A program made the translations under genes and the position numbers. Of a DNA stretch of 21,256 nt, positions 12,893 through 20,015 are shown piece by piece (position 1 is the first letter of the stretch; each line of letters starts with the position of its first letter). Under the pieces are notes generated by a model, which worked only from the letters and a program-made list of their open reading frames with translations, had not been told where the DNA came from and did no database searches. Origin of the DNA: JAGOTT01 sp964450795 (GTDB lineage: Bacteria > Patescibacteriota > Minisyncoccia > Moranbacterales > UBA1568). The stretch spans positions 1 through 21,256 of the forward strand of contig CAYVDI010000016.1 in assembly GCA_964450795.1 (NCBI GenBank), in the 5' to 3' direction.

Positions 12893-14836
12893 CTACAACT
12901 GATCGAAGATGAGCATCGCCTGGTCGTTGCTGTCATAGACGCCGAGCTCGGTGGCGGAGTCGTTCTTGAAGTAGACGCCGTTGCCGAACTTGAGCACGTT
13001 CTCGACGAAGATATTGCCGTCACCGGTCAGGGTCAGCGCCGGACACGCGTCATTATCGCAGATCCAGAGATTCTCCGAAAGCGCCCTGATGTCGGTTCCG
13101 GTCGCGGCTATCTGGAGATCGCCCACCGAATCGACGGTGAATTCGCTGTAGTTCGTGAGATCCTTGGAAAGACGGAGTTGCGGTGCGGATGCCGCCTGCA
13201 CGACGTCGAGTACGCGGCTCGGCGCGGCGGTACCGATACCGACGTTGCCGGCACCGTCGATCACGAACGGCGTGGTATCCCCGGAAACGTCATCGACACG
13301 GACGGCGAGGTTGTTCGTTCCGGTCGCCTGATGATCGATATGGAGCGAGATGTTCGTATTGAGAGACCCGGTATTCGATATGGAGAGCACGTCGCCCGCA
13401 TTCGACGCGTTCGATCCGGAAAGTGTGATCGACGCGACGTCGCCCGAGCTCGTGAGTCCGGTCGAGGACGAATTCACCGTTAATCCTTTTCCGCTTGTCA
13501 ACCCATTTGCAGTAACAGCGAGCGCGGTTTCGGTATCGATCGCGTTCGCGGCGATATTCGCGCCGTTCGCCGCGTTCGACGACTGGACGATATCGAGCGC
13601 GACGACGGCCGCGGTCGTGTTCGCCTGGGAGAGCTGGAGAAGGAAGCTCGAGAGGTCGTTCCCGCCGGAAGTCGGGTTCGTGAAGACAAGTCCGTCATCC
13701 GCCGCGGTGAGCGAAATGGTCACGTTGCCGCCGTCGGCATCGTTGCCGTAGGTCGTCTGCAGATCGCTCGATCCGCCCGTACCGCAACCGGCATCGGTGG
13801 TATTACAAAGGATCTTCGTCGTGCCGTTCTCGTTGATTTTGAACTTATTGTCACTGGAATCGTACCAGATATACCCTGCCGCCGCCCCGGATACGCCGGA
13901 GTGCGACAGCGCGAGGTAGTCTCCGGTCGCGATGGTCGTCACGCCCGAGGCTGAATTGATAGTGAGCCCAGATGAACCACCCGAGGAAAGCGTGACGGCT
14001 CCGGCACCAGTGTAGGATGATCCGCCGGCTATGATCACGTTTCCGGTATCTACGTTCAGCGAATTGACCTGAAGACCGTCTTGAACATCCACGATTCCTG
14101 CACCGTTTGCAACGATGACCAGATCTTCACCGCTCGCGGTCGTGATATCCGTCGCCGCCCCAGAGAAAACGAGTCCGGTCGAACCGATCGTCTTGTTCGT
14201 GAGAACCTGACTGGTCGTCGTATCGGCGAGCGTGATCGTCCCCGATGGAAGCGTCGCGGTCGTCGAGGCGGTCGCGGTGAGCGTCAGCGGAAACGCGCCG
14301 GAGGTCGAGAATGCATCCGCGAACGAGACCGTTTTCCCGTTCGCGACGGTAAGCGTTCCGGTCGTGTCGGTCACCGTGAGCCCGTGCACCTTGTCGGCGT
14401 TCATGGCATAGGGCGCCGCAGTGAACCGGATAAGCGGCGACATCTGGCCGTTGCTGTTGAAGTTCACGCCGAGGTAGATGTTGTCGGTATTGAAATCCAC
14501 CGATCCGGGAAGCGTCGTGGTATCCCCGAGATCCGTCTGGAAGATGCCGTTCGTGACCGTGAGACTCTTGGATTCCCGCCAGACGGCATCGTTGTTCGCG
14601 CCGGACGTACATGCCGTCGCCGGGCTTGCAGTGGTGTAGAGACAGAGCAGGAAGTTATAGCTTCCGTTCGTGACGTTCGTCCCGTCGGTGTTCACGACCT
14701 TTCCCTGGAAATTGATCTGCCGATTGATACCGGCGGCAGCGGAAGATTGGTTTGCAAAAAGTAAAAATCCTCCCAGAAACACCAAGGGAACCAAGAGAAG
14801 CCATTTTTTGTTTATGTATCGGTTTTTCGGCTTCAT
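12893..14836 (-). CDS. Large beta-rich adhesin-like surface protein
   Basis: From the ATG at 14836 the product has 647 residues. A basic start (MKPKNRYINKKWLLL) leads to a hydrophobic core and a likely cleavage after SSAA. The N-terminal module (about 35-150: RQINFQGKVVNTDGTNVTNG, then FNTDNIYLGVNFNSNGQMSP and RFTAAPYAMNADKVHGL) is the one I know from giant CPR surface proteins. The remainder is long Thr/Ser/Gly/Ala/Asn-rich beta repeat sequence. It includes SQVLTNKTIGSTGLVF and the motif VGIGTAAPSRVLDV, which also occurs in phage fibres. There is no C-terminal membrane anchor or LPXTG signal, so it may be released or held by other surface proteins. A GTG at 14875 would add 13 residues but lies inside the leader hairpin. 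Adhesion to a host or partner cell is the usual guess. Confidence 0.88.
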   Translation of the reverse strand: MKPKNRYINKKWLLLVPLVFLGGFLLFANQSSAAAGINRQINFQGKVVNTDGTNVTNGSYNFLLCLYTTASPATACTSGANNDAVWRESKSLTVTNGIFQTDLGDTTTLPGSVDFNTDNIYLGVNFNSNGQMSPLIRFTAAPYAMNADKVHGLTVTDTTGTLTVANGKTVSFADAFSTSGAFPLTLTATASTTATLPSGTITLADTTTSQVLTNKTIGSTGLVFSGAATDITTASGEDLVIVANGAGIVDVQDGLQVNSLNVDTGNVIIAGGSSYTGAGAVTLSSGGSSGLTINSASGVTTIATGDYLALSHSGVSGAAAGYIWYDSSDNKFKINENGTTKILCNTTDAGCGTGGSSDLQTTYGNDADGGNVTISLTAADDGLVFTNPTSGGNDLSSFLLQLSQANTTAAVVALDIVQSSNAANGANIAANAIDTETALAVTANGLTSGKGLTVNSSSTGLTSSGDVASITLSGSNASNAGDVLSISNTGSLNTNISLHIDHQATGTNNLAVRVDDVSGDTTPFVIDGAGNVGIGTAAPSRVLDVVQAASAPQLRLSKDLTNYSEFTVDSVGDLQIAATGTDIRALSENLWICDNDACPALTLTGDGNIFVENVLKFGNGVYFKNDSATELGVYDSNDQAMLIFDQL

Positions 14837-14844
14837 AGAAATAA

Positions 14845-14882
14845 AAAGCGGGGAAAGGACAGAATCCTTCCTCACCCGCTTT
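14845..14882 (-). promoter_or_regulatory. Leader hairpin before the adhesin gene
   Basis: On the minus strand the arms AAAGCGGG and CCCGCTTT (14875-14882 with 14845-14852) enclose a second, bulged stem of about seven pairs. A TTTTT run follows, and the ATG lies eight bases past the hairpin. It has the form of an intrinsic terminator but sits inside the 5' leader, between the promoter and the start codon. Confidence 0.65.
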
Positions 14883-14898
14883 CTTATTCAGCATATAC

Positions 14899-14927
14899 AG
14901 TATACACCAAAATAATGGCTTTGTCAA
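14899..14927 (-). promoter_or_regulatory. Strong sigma70 promoter of the adhesin gene
   Basis: A perfect TTGACA (14922-14927) and TATACT (14899-14904) on the minus strand are separated by exactly 17 bases. Transcription should start near 14892, giving a leader of about 56 bases. This is one of the two best promoters in the window. Confidence 0.85.
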
Positions 14928-14948
14928 AGGAAAAAACGCTTGACCAAC

Positions 14949-14998
14949 GAAAACACACCACGGAATGGATGGTGTGTCAAAAAAATATCCGATATTTT
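14949..14998 (-). terminator. Two successive hairpins ending the surface-locus transcript
   Basis: Read on the minus strand, the first hairpin is AAAATAT-CGG-ATATTTT (14982-14998) with seven T residues overlapping its end. The second is ACACACCA with TGGTGTGT (8 bp, 14970-14977 with 14953-14960) followed by TTTTC. They lie 84-130 bases past the stop at 15082. The bases between 15000 and 15081 hold nothing I can recognise. Confidence 0.6.
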
Positions 14999-15081
14999 AT
15001 TTTGGCTTTATGAAGCCGATAGATGAAAAGGAAATCCACTTATTCGTTTTCCCGTTTCCGAAAGATTTTCCCTTGAATCCG

Positions 15082-15729
15082 TTACTTTTTTATCCAGGAA
15101 ACGCTTTTGGCGATCGAATCCGCTTCCTTTATGAGATCTTCATTCGGAAGAGAGGGGGCGGTTACGGAAAGAATGACCACATAATCGCCAAAAGGAAGGA
15201 AAAACGTCTTTTCAAACTGATTTTCCTCAGCCAGGATGAACGAGGCGCCATTTCGGGTGTCCGTCGTGGAAAAGTCCGCGACTTTTTTGTATCGTGTCGA
15301 AGCGATTTCACGCATCTTATAATCCGGGATATCTTCCAAATTCCTGGTCGGGAATCTTCTCACCGTCAGACCGATTTTCTTCGAGACAGCCGATGATTCG
15401 GAAAAATACGCCCGTTCGACGATCACATCCTCACTTTTCTCCGAAACATCGTGCGACTTCAACGCGTACGTATTCCGATAGGAGATGGCGACATATTCTC
15501 CGATGTACGTCCCTGGGACGTCTTCCCCTATTTTTTGCAGCTCATCCGGTCTTGATTGGGTTTTTATCACTCCCTGTGCCGGTTTTTTCGCGAACAGGTA
15601 CACGGAAAACACTCCTGCCAACACCAGTGCCAGCACTATGACCGAAAGATATCGGCCCAAGCGTCTTTTCCGAGGAACCGAAGTCTCTTCGATCGCCGGC
15701 GTTTCGTCGTTATTCTTTCGGAACAGCAT
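15082..15729 (-). CDS. Single-pass membrane protein, function unknown
   Basis: The 215-residue protein has a polar N-terminus (MLFRKNNDETPAIEETSVPR), a KRR charge cluster, and one membrane helix at about 25-47. An extracytoplasmic domain of about 165 residues follows. That domain mixes strands and helices (YIGEYVAISYRNTYALKS, then FEKTFFLPFGDYVVILSVTA) and ends DSIAKSVSWIKK. The closing segment resembles the last helix of small secreted domains that measure out a stress or lipoprotein-like fold, but I cannot name a family. Its start overlaps the end of the upstream gene by 20 bases in another frame, so the two are probably translated together. Context suggests a role with the anchored surface proteins. 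Confidence 0.85.
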   Translation of the reverse strand: MLFRKNNDETPAIEETSVPRKRRLGRYLSVIVLALVLAGVFSVYLFAKKPAQGVIKTQSRPDELQKIGEDVPGTYIGEYVAISYRNTYALKSHDVSEKSEDVIVERAYFSESSAVSKKIGLTVRRFPTRNLEDIPDYKMREIASTRYKKVADFSTTDTRNGASFILAEENQFEKTFFLPFGDYVVILSVTAPSLPNEDLIKEADSIAKSVSWIKK

Positions 15730-16648
15730 CCTTTTTTCTTTTATTCCTGAAAAATCTCACGTACCAGAACATGACCAGCAGCGCAAGAAGGAGCGAAAAG
15801 ACGAATGGTCGCGGAATAAGGAGAAATCTGACATCCTTCGCGACGAACGTATCGCTTCCGTCGAAGCGGTAATTCGTCGAAAGCGTGTAATGACCCGGAA
15901 TAAACGCCTTGGAAAGGCTCCTGAACGACCCCGGAAAGTTCCTGAATGTCTCCGGAAGAATGATTCCGGATTCCTCATTGATGATGCTTTTTGCGATTTT
16001 TCTGCCCATCGGATCGGTCACTTCCGCTACGCCACGCGGGGTGACATGCACATTTCCCGTGTTTTGAAAGCGGAATCTCACTTTTTCAGGAAGCGAGAAC
16101 ACGCTTGGCGAAAATCCGATGTCCTTTAAATCAAGGCCGTATACCTCGCCGCCGATCTTCCTCACGAAGAGCAGGGAAGCGAAAGAAGGATCGAAAGCCA
16201 CCGGGTCGCGCCCGAGCTCCCTGGTGCCGTCTTCGATCCTGAAAAATACGGCTCCGTAATGACCGCCCGGGGAAAGGGATTCCTTGTTTTCGATCGCCCC
16301 GAGAACGGATCCGGATTCGCCGGGCTCAAGCACGAGCGTATCGTTCGAAAGACTCACCCAGGAAGCAAGACTGTATTTCAGATCGTTCGACGATCCGAGG
16401 AAAGCGACTCCGCCGGACTCGTCAAGCGTTCCGAAATCAAGGACCGAAATACGGAAAACCGCGGGACTTCCGGTGTTGTTTCTCACATCGATTGAGAACG
16501 GGACGCTTTCCTGGTGTTCCGCCACGCTTATCTCCTGAAAGAACGGAGTGATCAGAAATCCTGACTTCTCCGCGTCCGCCCGAGCCTGAGGAACGGATAC
16601 GGACATGAAAAAAACCGAAAACAAAAGAAAAAAGGCGTTTTTGTTCAT
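15710..16648 (-). CDS. Membrane-anchored surface protein, DUF916-like
   Basis: From the ATG at 16648 the product has 312 residues. A signal peptide (MNKNAFFLLFSVFFMSVSV, cleavage after QARA) leads into a beta-sandwich domain (ITPFFQEISVAEHQESVPF, then VRNNTGSPAVFRISVLDFG). A second beta domain follows with FRFQNTGNVHVTPRGVAEVT. A C-terminal helix (FVFSLLLALLVMFWYVRFF) with a basic tail (RNKRKK) anchors it. Signal, two Ig-like domains, anchor and basic tail is the layout of the DUF916/DUF3324 proteins that bind WxL proteins in Firmicutes. The motif NTG(N/D)VHV(T/I)P(R/H)G is shared with the two proteins encoded just upstream, so all three are related. A GTG at 16663 is an alternative start. 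No good ribosome binding site is seen for either. Confidence 0.82.
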   Translation of the reverse strand: MNKNAFFLLFSVFFMSVSVPQARADAEKSGFLITPFFQEISVAEHQESVPFSIDVRNNTGSPAVFRISVLDFGTLDESGGVAFLGSSNDLKYSLASWVSLSNDTLVLEPGESGSVLGAIENKESLSPGGHYGAVFFRIEDGTRELGRDPVAFDPSFASLLFVRKIGGEVYGLDLKDIGFSPSVFSLPEKVRFRFQNTGNVHVTPRGVAEVTDPMGRKIAKSIINEESGIILPETFRNFPGSFRSLSKAFIPGHYTLSTNYRFDGSDTFVAKDVRFLLIPRPFVFSLLLALLVMFWYVRFFRNKRKKDAVPKE

Positions 16649-16672
16649 GGTGAAGTAGCTCACAGGAACAGC

Positions 16673-17740
16673 TTATGTGTTTTCCCCGAAAAATCCGCGG
16701 AATTTCCGGTACCAGCTTTGCAAAGTCGACTTGAGTCCGATCAGGACGAAAATCGCTATCACGAGCGCCCCAGCCAACAACCTCCACGGTATCACCCAGA
16801 AAGAGACTTCCGACTCGATCGGCACGTCCCGCGTCCCGTCATCGTAGACGAGAAGGAGCTTCGCCTGATATTTCCCGAATCGAAGCTTCGCGGCATCGGC
16901 AAAGTTCCATTTCAGTTCCCGTATGAGATTTCCCTCGGCATCCTTCTGCGGAGCACCGTTCTCTTCCTTGGTCACGTACACCGGAAAACCGTCCGACCAG
17001 TCCGGAGAGAACGTTCTCGGCGAATCCGGAAGAACCGACCCCTGGGTCGCGTTCACGTTCAGGATCGCGATATTCTCATCGCTCCCGCTCCGACTGATGA
17101 AGACGTTTCCGTGCGGGATGACATGGACATCGCCGGTGTTCTTGACCCTGACATCGAAGGTCGTCGGCAGAAATTCGAAAATATTCCGATCGACCGAAAA
17201 CCGGTCGAGTTCGAGCTGTTTCCTGGCTCCGGGAACGTCGACGGTGAGGAGGACGAGCGTCGCGGTTCCCCCGTTGAGCACCGTCTGCTGTTCTCCGGGC
17301 TTCACGTCCTGATCGGCGCGGAAGAAAACGATGGCGTAGTAATAATCGAAGGCGGCGGTATTGGGAACGGTGAACGTGGCCGTGACCGTCTTCCATTCGT
17401 TCTGCGGGAGCGTGAACGTCGGATCGGAGAACGTGACCCAGTCGAAGTATCCGTCGGTCGGTTCGCGATCGGAAAGGATCGCGGCGCCGGTCGATGGATC
17501 GGCCTTGAACTTCATGAGGGAAACCTTCAGATCCTCGCTCTGGTTCCCGTCATTCTTGATCTTGAGCGCGGTGGAAATGGATGATCCGGGTTCGACCTTC
17601 AGGTTGATCGGGAGCGGAGAGGTGGTGAGGCGGAGCTCACCGGACTCCGCGAGGGCGGGGAACGGGAGGAGGAAAAAGAGGAAGAATGCGGCTTTCAAAA
17701 GCCTTTTTACGTTCATTCTTTTGGGAAAGATTTTGGTCAT
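16673..17740 (-). CDS. Membrane-anchored surface protein, DUF916-like, duplicate copy 1
   Basis: The 355-residue protein has a signal peptide (ending FPALA before ESGEL). A first beta domain contains LRLTTSPLPINLKVEPGSS, then FTLPQNEWKTVTATFTVPN and DYYYAIVFFRADQD. A second contains FDVRVKNTGDVHVIPHGNVF. A C-terminal helix (about 324-340) and a basic tail (SWYRKFRGFFGENT) follow. From ESGEL to SFWVIPWRL it is identical, in DNA and protein, to the next gene upstream; only the signal peptide and anchor differ. The domain order fits DUF916-type proteins. A second ATG lies at 17716 (MNVKRLLKAAFF), which would give a more typical signal peptide. It lies 30 bases after the stop of copy 2, with no separate promoter evident. 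Confidence 0.87.
   Translation of the reverse strand: MTKIFPKRMNVKRLLKAAFFLFFLLPFPALAESGELRLTTSPLPINLKVEPGSSISTALKIKNDGNQSEDLKVSLMKFKADPSTGAAILSDREPTDGYFDWVTFSDPTFTLPQNEWKTVTATFTVPNTAAFDYYYAIVFFRADQDVKPGEQQTVLNGGTATLVLLTVDVPGARKQLELDRFSVDRNIFEFLPTTFDVRVKNTGDVHVIPHGNVFISRSGSDENIAILNVNATQGSVLPDSPRTFSPDWSDGFPVYVTKEENGAPQKDAEGNLIRELKWNFADAAKLRFGKYQAKLLLVYDDGTRDVPIESEVSFWVIPWRLLAGALVIAIFVLIGLKSTLQSWYRKFRGFFGENT
16782..17662. repeat. Direct repeat, copy 1 (about 881 bp)
   Basis: This stretch matches 17868-18748 at a constant offset of 1086 bases. The only difference I found is G/A at 17654 and 18740. Identity stops abruptly at both ends, exactly where the signal peptide and the anchor are encoded. 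Confidence 0.93.
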
Positions 17741-17770
17741 ATGAATACGATTTTGATTCGGTAATCCCTA

Positions 17771-18808
17771 TTACTCGCTCTTCTGCATTTTCCTCATCTT
17801 CCACTTCATGTAGACATATACAAGCAGGGCGGGAACAAACAGGACAAGAAACGCATAGATGAAAAGTCTCCACGGTATCACCCAGAAAGAGACTTCCGAC
17901 TCGATCGGCACGTCCCGCGTCCCGTCATCGTAGACGAGAAGGAGCTTCGCCTGATATTTCCCGAATCGAAGCTTCGCGGCATCGGCAAAGTTCCATTTCA
18001 GTTCCCGTATGAGATTTCCCTCGGCATCCTTCTGCGGAGCACCGTTCTCTTCCTTGGTCACGTACACCGGAAAACCGTCCGACCAGTCCGGAGAGAACGT
18101 TCTCGGCGAATCCGGAAGAACCGACCCCTGGGTCGCGTTCACGTTCAGGATCGCGATATTCTCATCGCTCCCGCTCCGACTGATGAAGACGTTTCCGTGC
18201 GGGATGACATGGACATCGCCGGTGTTCTTGACCCTGACATCGAAGGTCGTCGGCAGAAATTCGAAAATATTCCGATCGACCGAAAACCGGTCGAGTTCGA
18301 GCTGTTTCCTGGCTCCGGGAACGTCGACGGTGAGGAGGACGAGCGTCGCGGTTCCCCCGTTGAGCACCGTCTGCTGTTCTCCGGGCTTCACGTCCTGATC
18401 GGCGCGGAAGAAAACGATGGCGTAGTAATAATCGAAGGCGGCGGTATTGGGAACGGTGAACGTGGCCGTGACCGTCTTCCATTCGTTCTGCGGGAGCGTG
18501 AACGTCGGATCGGAGAACGTGACCCAGTCGAAGTATCCGTCGGTCGGTTCGCGATCGGAAAGGATCGCGGCGCCGGTCGATGGATCGGCCTTGAACTTCA
18601 TGAGGGAAACCTTCAGATCCTCGCTCTGGTTCCCGTCATTCTTGATCTTGAGCGCGGTGGAAATGGATGATCCGGGTTCGACCTTCAGGTTGATCGGGAG
18701 CGGAGAGGTGGTGAGGCGGAGCTCACCGGACTCCGCGAGAGCGGGGAAAAAAGAAAACGAAAAGATCAGAACCGAGAACGGGAGGAAAAGAAGGAAGAAT
18801 TGCTTCAT
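17771..18808 (-). CDS. Membrane-anchored surface protein, DUF916-like, duplicate copy 2
   Basis: From the ATG at 18808 the product has 345 residues; a TTG four codons upstream is possible but less likely. It has a phenylalanine-rich signal peptide (MKQFFLLFLPFSVLIFSFSF, cleavage after PALA) and then the same two extracytoplasmic domains as copy 1, residue for residue. It ends in a different anchor, LFIYAFLVLFVPALLVYVYM, with a basic tail (KWKMRKMQKSE). It is the first gene after the terminator at 18874-18900, and a TATACT at 18852-18857 offers a promoter. It therefore probably leads an operon through copy 1, the third anchored protein and the single-pass protein. The likely role is membrane-tethered binding of a partner at the cell surface. 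The partner could be the secreted proteins encoded just upstream. Confidence 0.87.
   Translation of the reverse strand: MKQFFLLFLPFSVLIFSFSFFPALAESGELRLTTSPLPINLKVEPGSSISTALKIKNDGNQSEDLKVSLMKFKADPSTGAAILSDREPTDGYFDWVTFSDPTFTLPQNEWKTVTATFTVPNTAAFDYYYAIVFFRADQDVKPGEQQTVLNGGTATLVLLTVDVPGARKQLELDRFSVDRNIFEFLPTTFDVRVKNTGDVHVIPHGNVFISRSGSDENIAILNVNATQGSVLPDSPRTFSPDWSDGFPVYVTKEENGAPQKDAEGNLIRELKWNFADAAKLRFGKYQAKLLLVYDDGTRDVPIESEVSFWVIPWRLFIYAFLVLFVPALLVYVYMKWKMRKMQKSE
17868..18748. repeat. Direct repeat, copy 2 (about 881 bp)
   Basis: This is the partner of 16782-17662. It encodes the whole mature extracytoplasmic part of the protein and the last residues of its signal peptide. Confidence 0.93.
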
Positions 18809-18851
18809 AGTACTCTTCAAGCCAAAAAATCAGATATCAACGTTCGACTAC

Positions 18852-18857
18852 AGTATA
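18852..18857 (-). promoter_or_regulatory. -10 element before duplicate copy 2
   Basis: TATACT (5/6) lies on the minus strand 43 bases before the ATG at 18808. The -35 region falls in the terminator T-run and is poor, so this promoter is uncertain. Confidence 0.4.
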
Positions 18858-18873
18858 CATCATTTCTTTCAAC

Positions 18874-18900
18874 AAAAAAGCCCCGGATTCCTCCGGAGCT
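18874..18900 (-). terminator. Terminator after the first secreted beta-rich protein gene
   Basis: On the minus strand AGCTCCGG pairs with CCGGGGCT (18893-18900 with 18879-18886, one T-G pair) around a 6-base loop. A run of six T residues follows. It lies 24 bases past the stop at 18924. Confidence 0.85.
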
Positions 18901-18923
18901 TCGAGATGTCTTAACACACCTGA

Positions 18924-19958
18924 CTAGAACATGCCTGCCGCGACCACCGTCAATGTATCGGTATAATCGGTTGCCGGTGCCTGCGTGGTAGAGACTCGGG
19001 CTCTTTCAGTAAAGGTCACCGTATCACTCGCGGTCGCCGCCGTCCCCGATGCCGCGATGTTGAACGCCGTGGTCAACGTACCGCCTTGATCCGCACCGGA
19101 AGTATATTCGGCGGCAGGAGAAGCGGTTCCGCCGGTCGTAGTGACCTTCAGCACGTACCCGGGCGTTCCGGAACCCAACGTGGATGGCGTACCATCATAC
19201 GATCCTATGGTGGCTATGGAAGACGCTCCGGGAGATGCCGATACCAATGCAGCATTCGCGCTCTTCACCCACGTAGTCCAACCGTTTCGGGCATTTGTCG
19301 TGATCGTCGCCGTTGATCCGGATGTTTCAGCTGTTGCACCATTCGTCAACGCCGTCGAGAAGTTGTCCGTATTCGTCGGCAGACTGAAGCTGAATGTCGG
19401 ATTAACCACTCCGGTCACGGAAATCGTATCACTCGTAATGGTCGAGAAGGCGATAGCTGATTTGTCGATAGTTGCGGAGGCGCCTGTTTGGGTCTCGACG
19501 TATCCGATCATGTTATTTGCCGCAGCCGCAGTGGTAAGCGCCGCCGTGCTTGTCCAGTTGAAGCAGTACGTGGTACCGACCGTCAAGTCACCCCCGGTAA
19601 AAGTCACTACCTGACCGGATGACGTTCCAGTAGCAATCGATGGCCATGCCGTCGGAGTGGGTGATCCCGGCCAACCGGTGCTCGTGGTACCGACCGTCCA
19701 GTTCGCAGATGCCCCGACCGTAAATCCTGCAGGAAACGTCACCAATACCTTTGCTTCAGTCGCGGTCGATGTCGGTCTCGCACAGACCGTTCCGGTCGTC
19801 ACGGTACTCGCCTGCATGCGATCCAGTCGGACCATGGCAATCGTCAGGTTCGGAGCAGCTTCCGCTACCGAAGCGTAGTAGAACATCGGGGCGACCAACA
19901 CCGCGATCAGCGCAATCGCGTTCAGCAGAGAAACTCTTTTGAGAAACGTCCTTTTCAT
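18924..19958 (-). CDS. Secreted beta-rich surface protein, WxL-like C-terminus
   Basis: From the ATG at 19958 the product has 344 residues. The signal peptide MKRTFLKRVSLLNAIALIAV ends near SVAEA, before APNL. KRTFLK is one residue away from a twin-arginine motif, so export could be Sec or, less likely, Tat. Residues 35-180 form a Thr/Ala/Gly-rich beta domain with two cysteines. The second half has NPTFSFSLPTNTDNF, then TITTNARNGWTTWVKS, and ends TDYTDTLTVVAAGMF. This pattern, a TNAxxG strand and a closing TLTV strand, recurs in CPR surface proteins and recalls the C-terminal WxL domain, though the WxL motif itself is absent. There is no membrane anchor. A near-consensus promoter lies immediately upstream and a terminator downstream, so it is a single-gene unit that is likely well expressed. 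Confidence 0.85.
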   Translation of the reverse strand: MKRTFLKRVSLLNAIALIAVLVAPMFYYASVAEAAPNLTIAMVRLDRMQASTVTTGTVCARPTSTATEAKVLVTFPAGFTVGASANWTVGTTSTGWPGSPTPTAWPSIATGTSSGQVVTFTGGDLTVGTTYCFNWTSTAALTTAAAANNMIGYVETQTGASATIDKSAIAFSTITSDTISVTGVVNPTFSFSLPTNTDNFSTALTNGATAETSGSTATITTNARNGWTTWVKSANAALVSASPGASSIATIGSYDGTPSTLGSGTPGYVLKVTTTGGTASPAAEYTSGADQGGTLTTAFNIAASGTAATASDTVTFTERARVSTTQAPATDYTDTLTVVAAGMF

Positions 19959-19986
19959 AAATTTTTGTTTCCGAAATCTTGTAGAA

Positions 19987-20015
19987 ATTATAGCATGTTT
20001 TGAAAAGAGCGTCAA
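19987..20015 (-). promoter_or_regulatory. Strong sigma70 promoter overlapping a stop codon
   Basis: On the minus strand TTGACG (20010-20015) and a perfect TATAAT (19987-19992) are 17 bases apart. The TGA inside the -35 box is the stop codon of the upstream gene. Transcription should start near 19980, giving a 22-base leader that contains GGAAA. Confidence 0.85.

Noticed and set aside
16673..18808. The near-identical pair of genes as a pure assembly duplication
   Set aside because: The identical stretch is bounded by different, fully coding signal peptides and anchors on both copies. A collapsed or doubled contig would not create these. It still deserves a long-read check.
19935..19958. KRTFLK at the start of a secreted protein as a second Tat signal
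   Set aside because: The first arginine is replaced by lysine and the following hydrophobic core looks like an ordinary Sec signal. It is noted only as a weak possibility.
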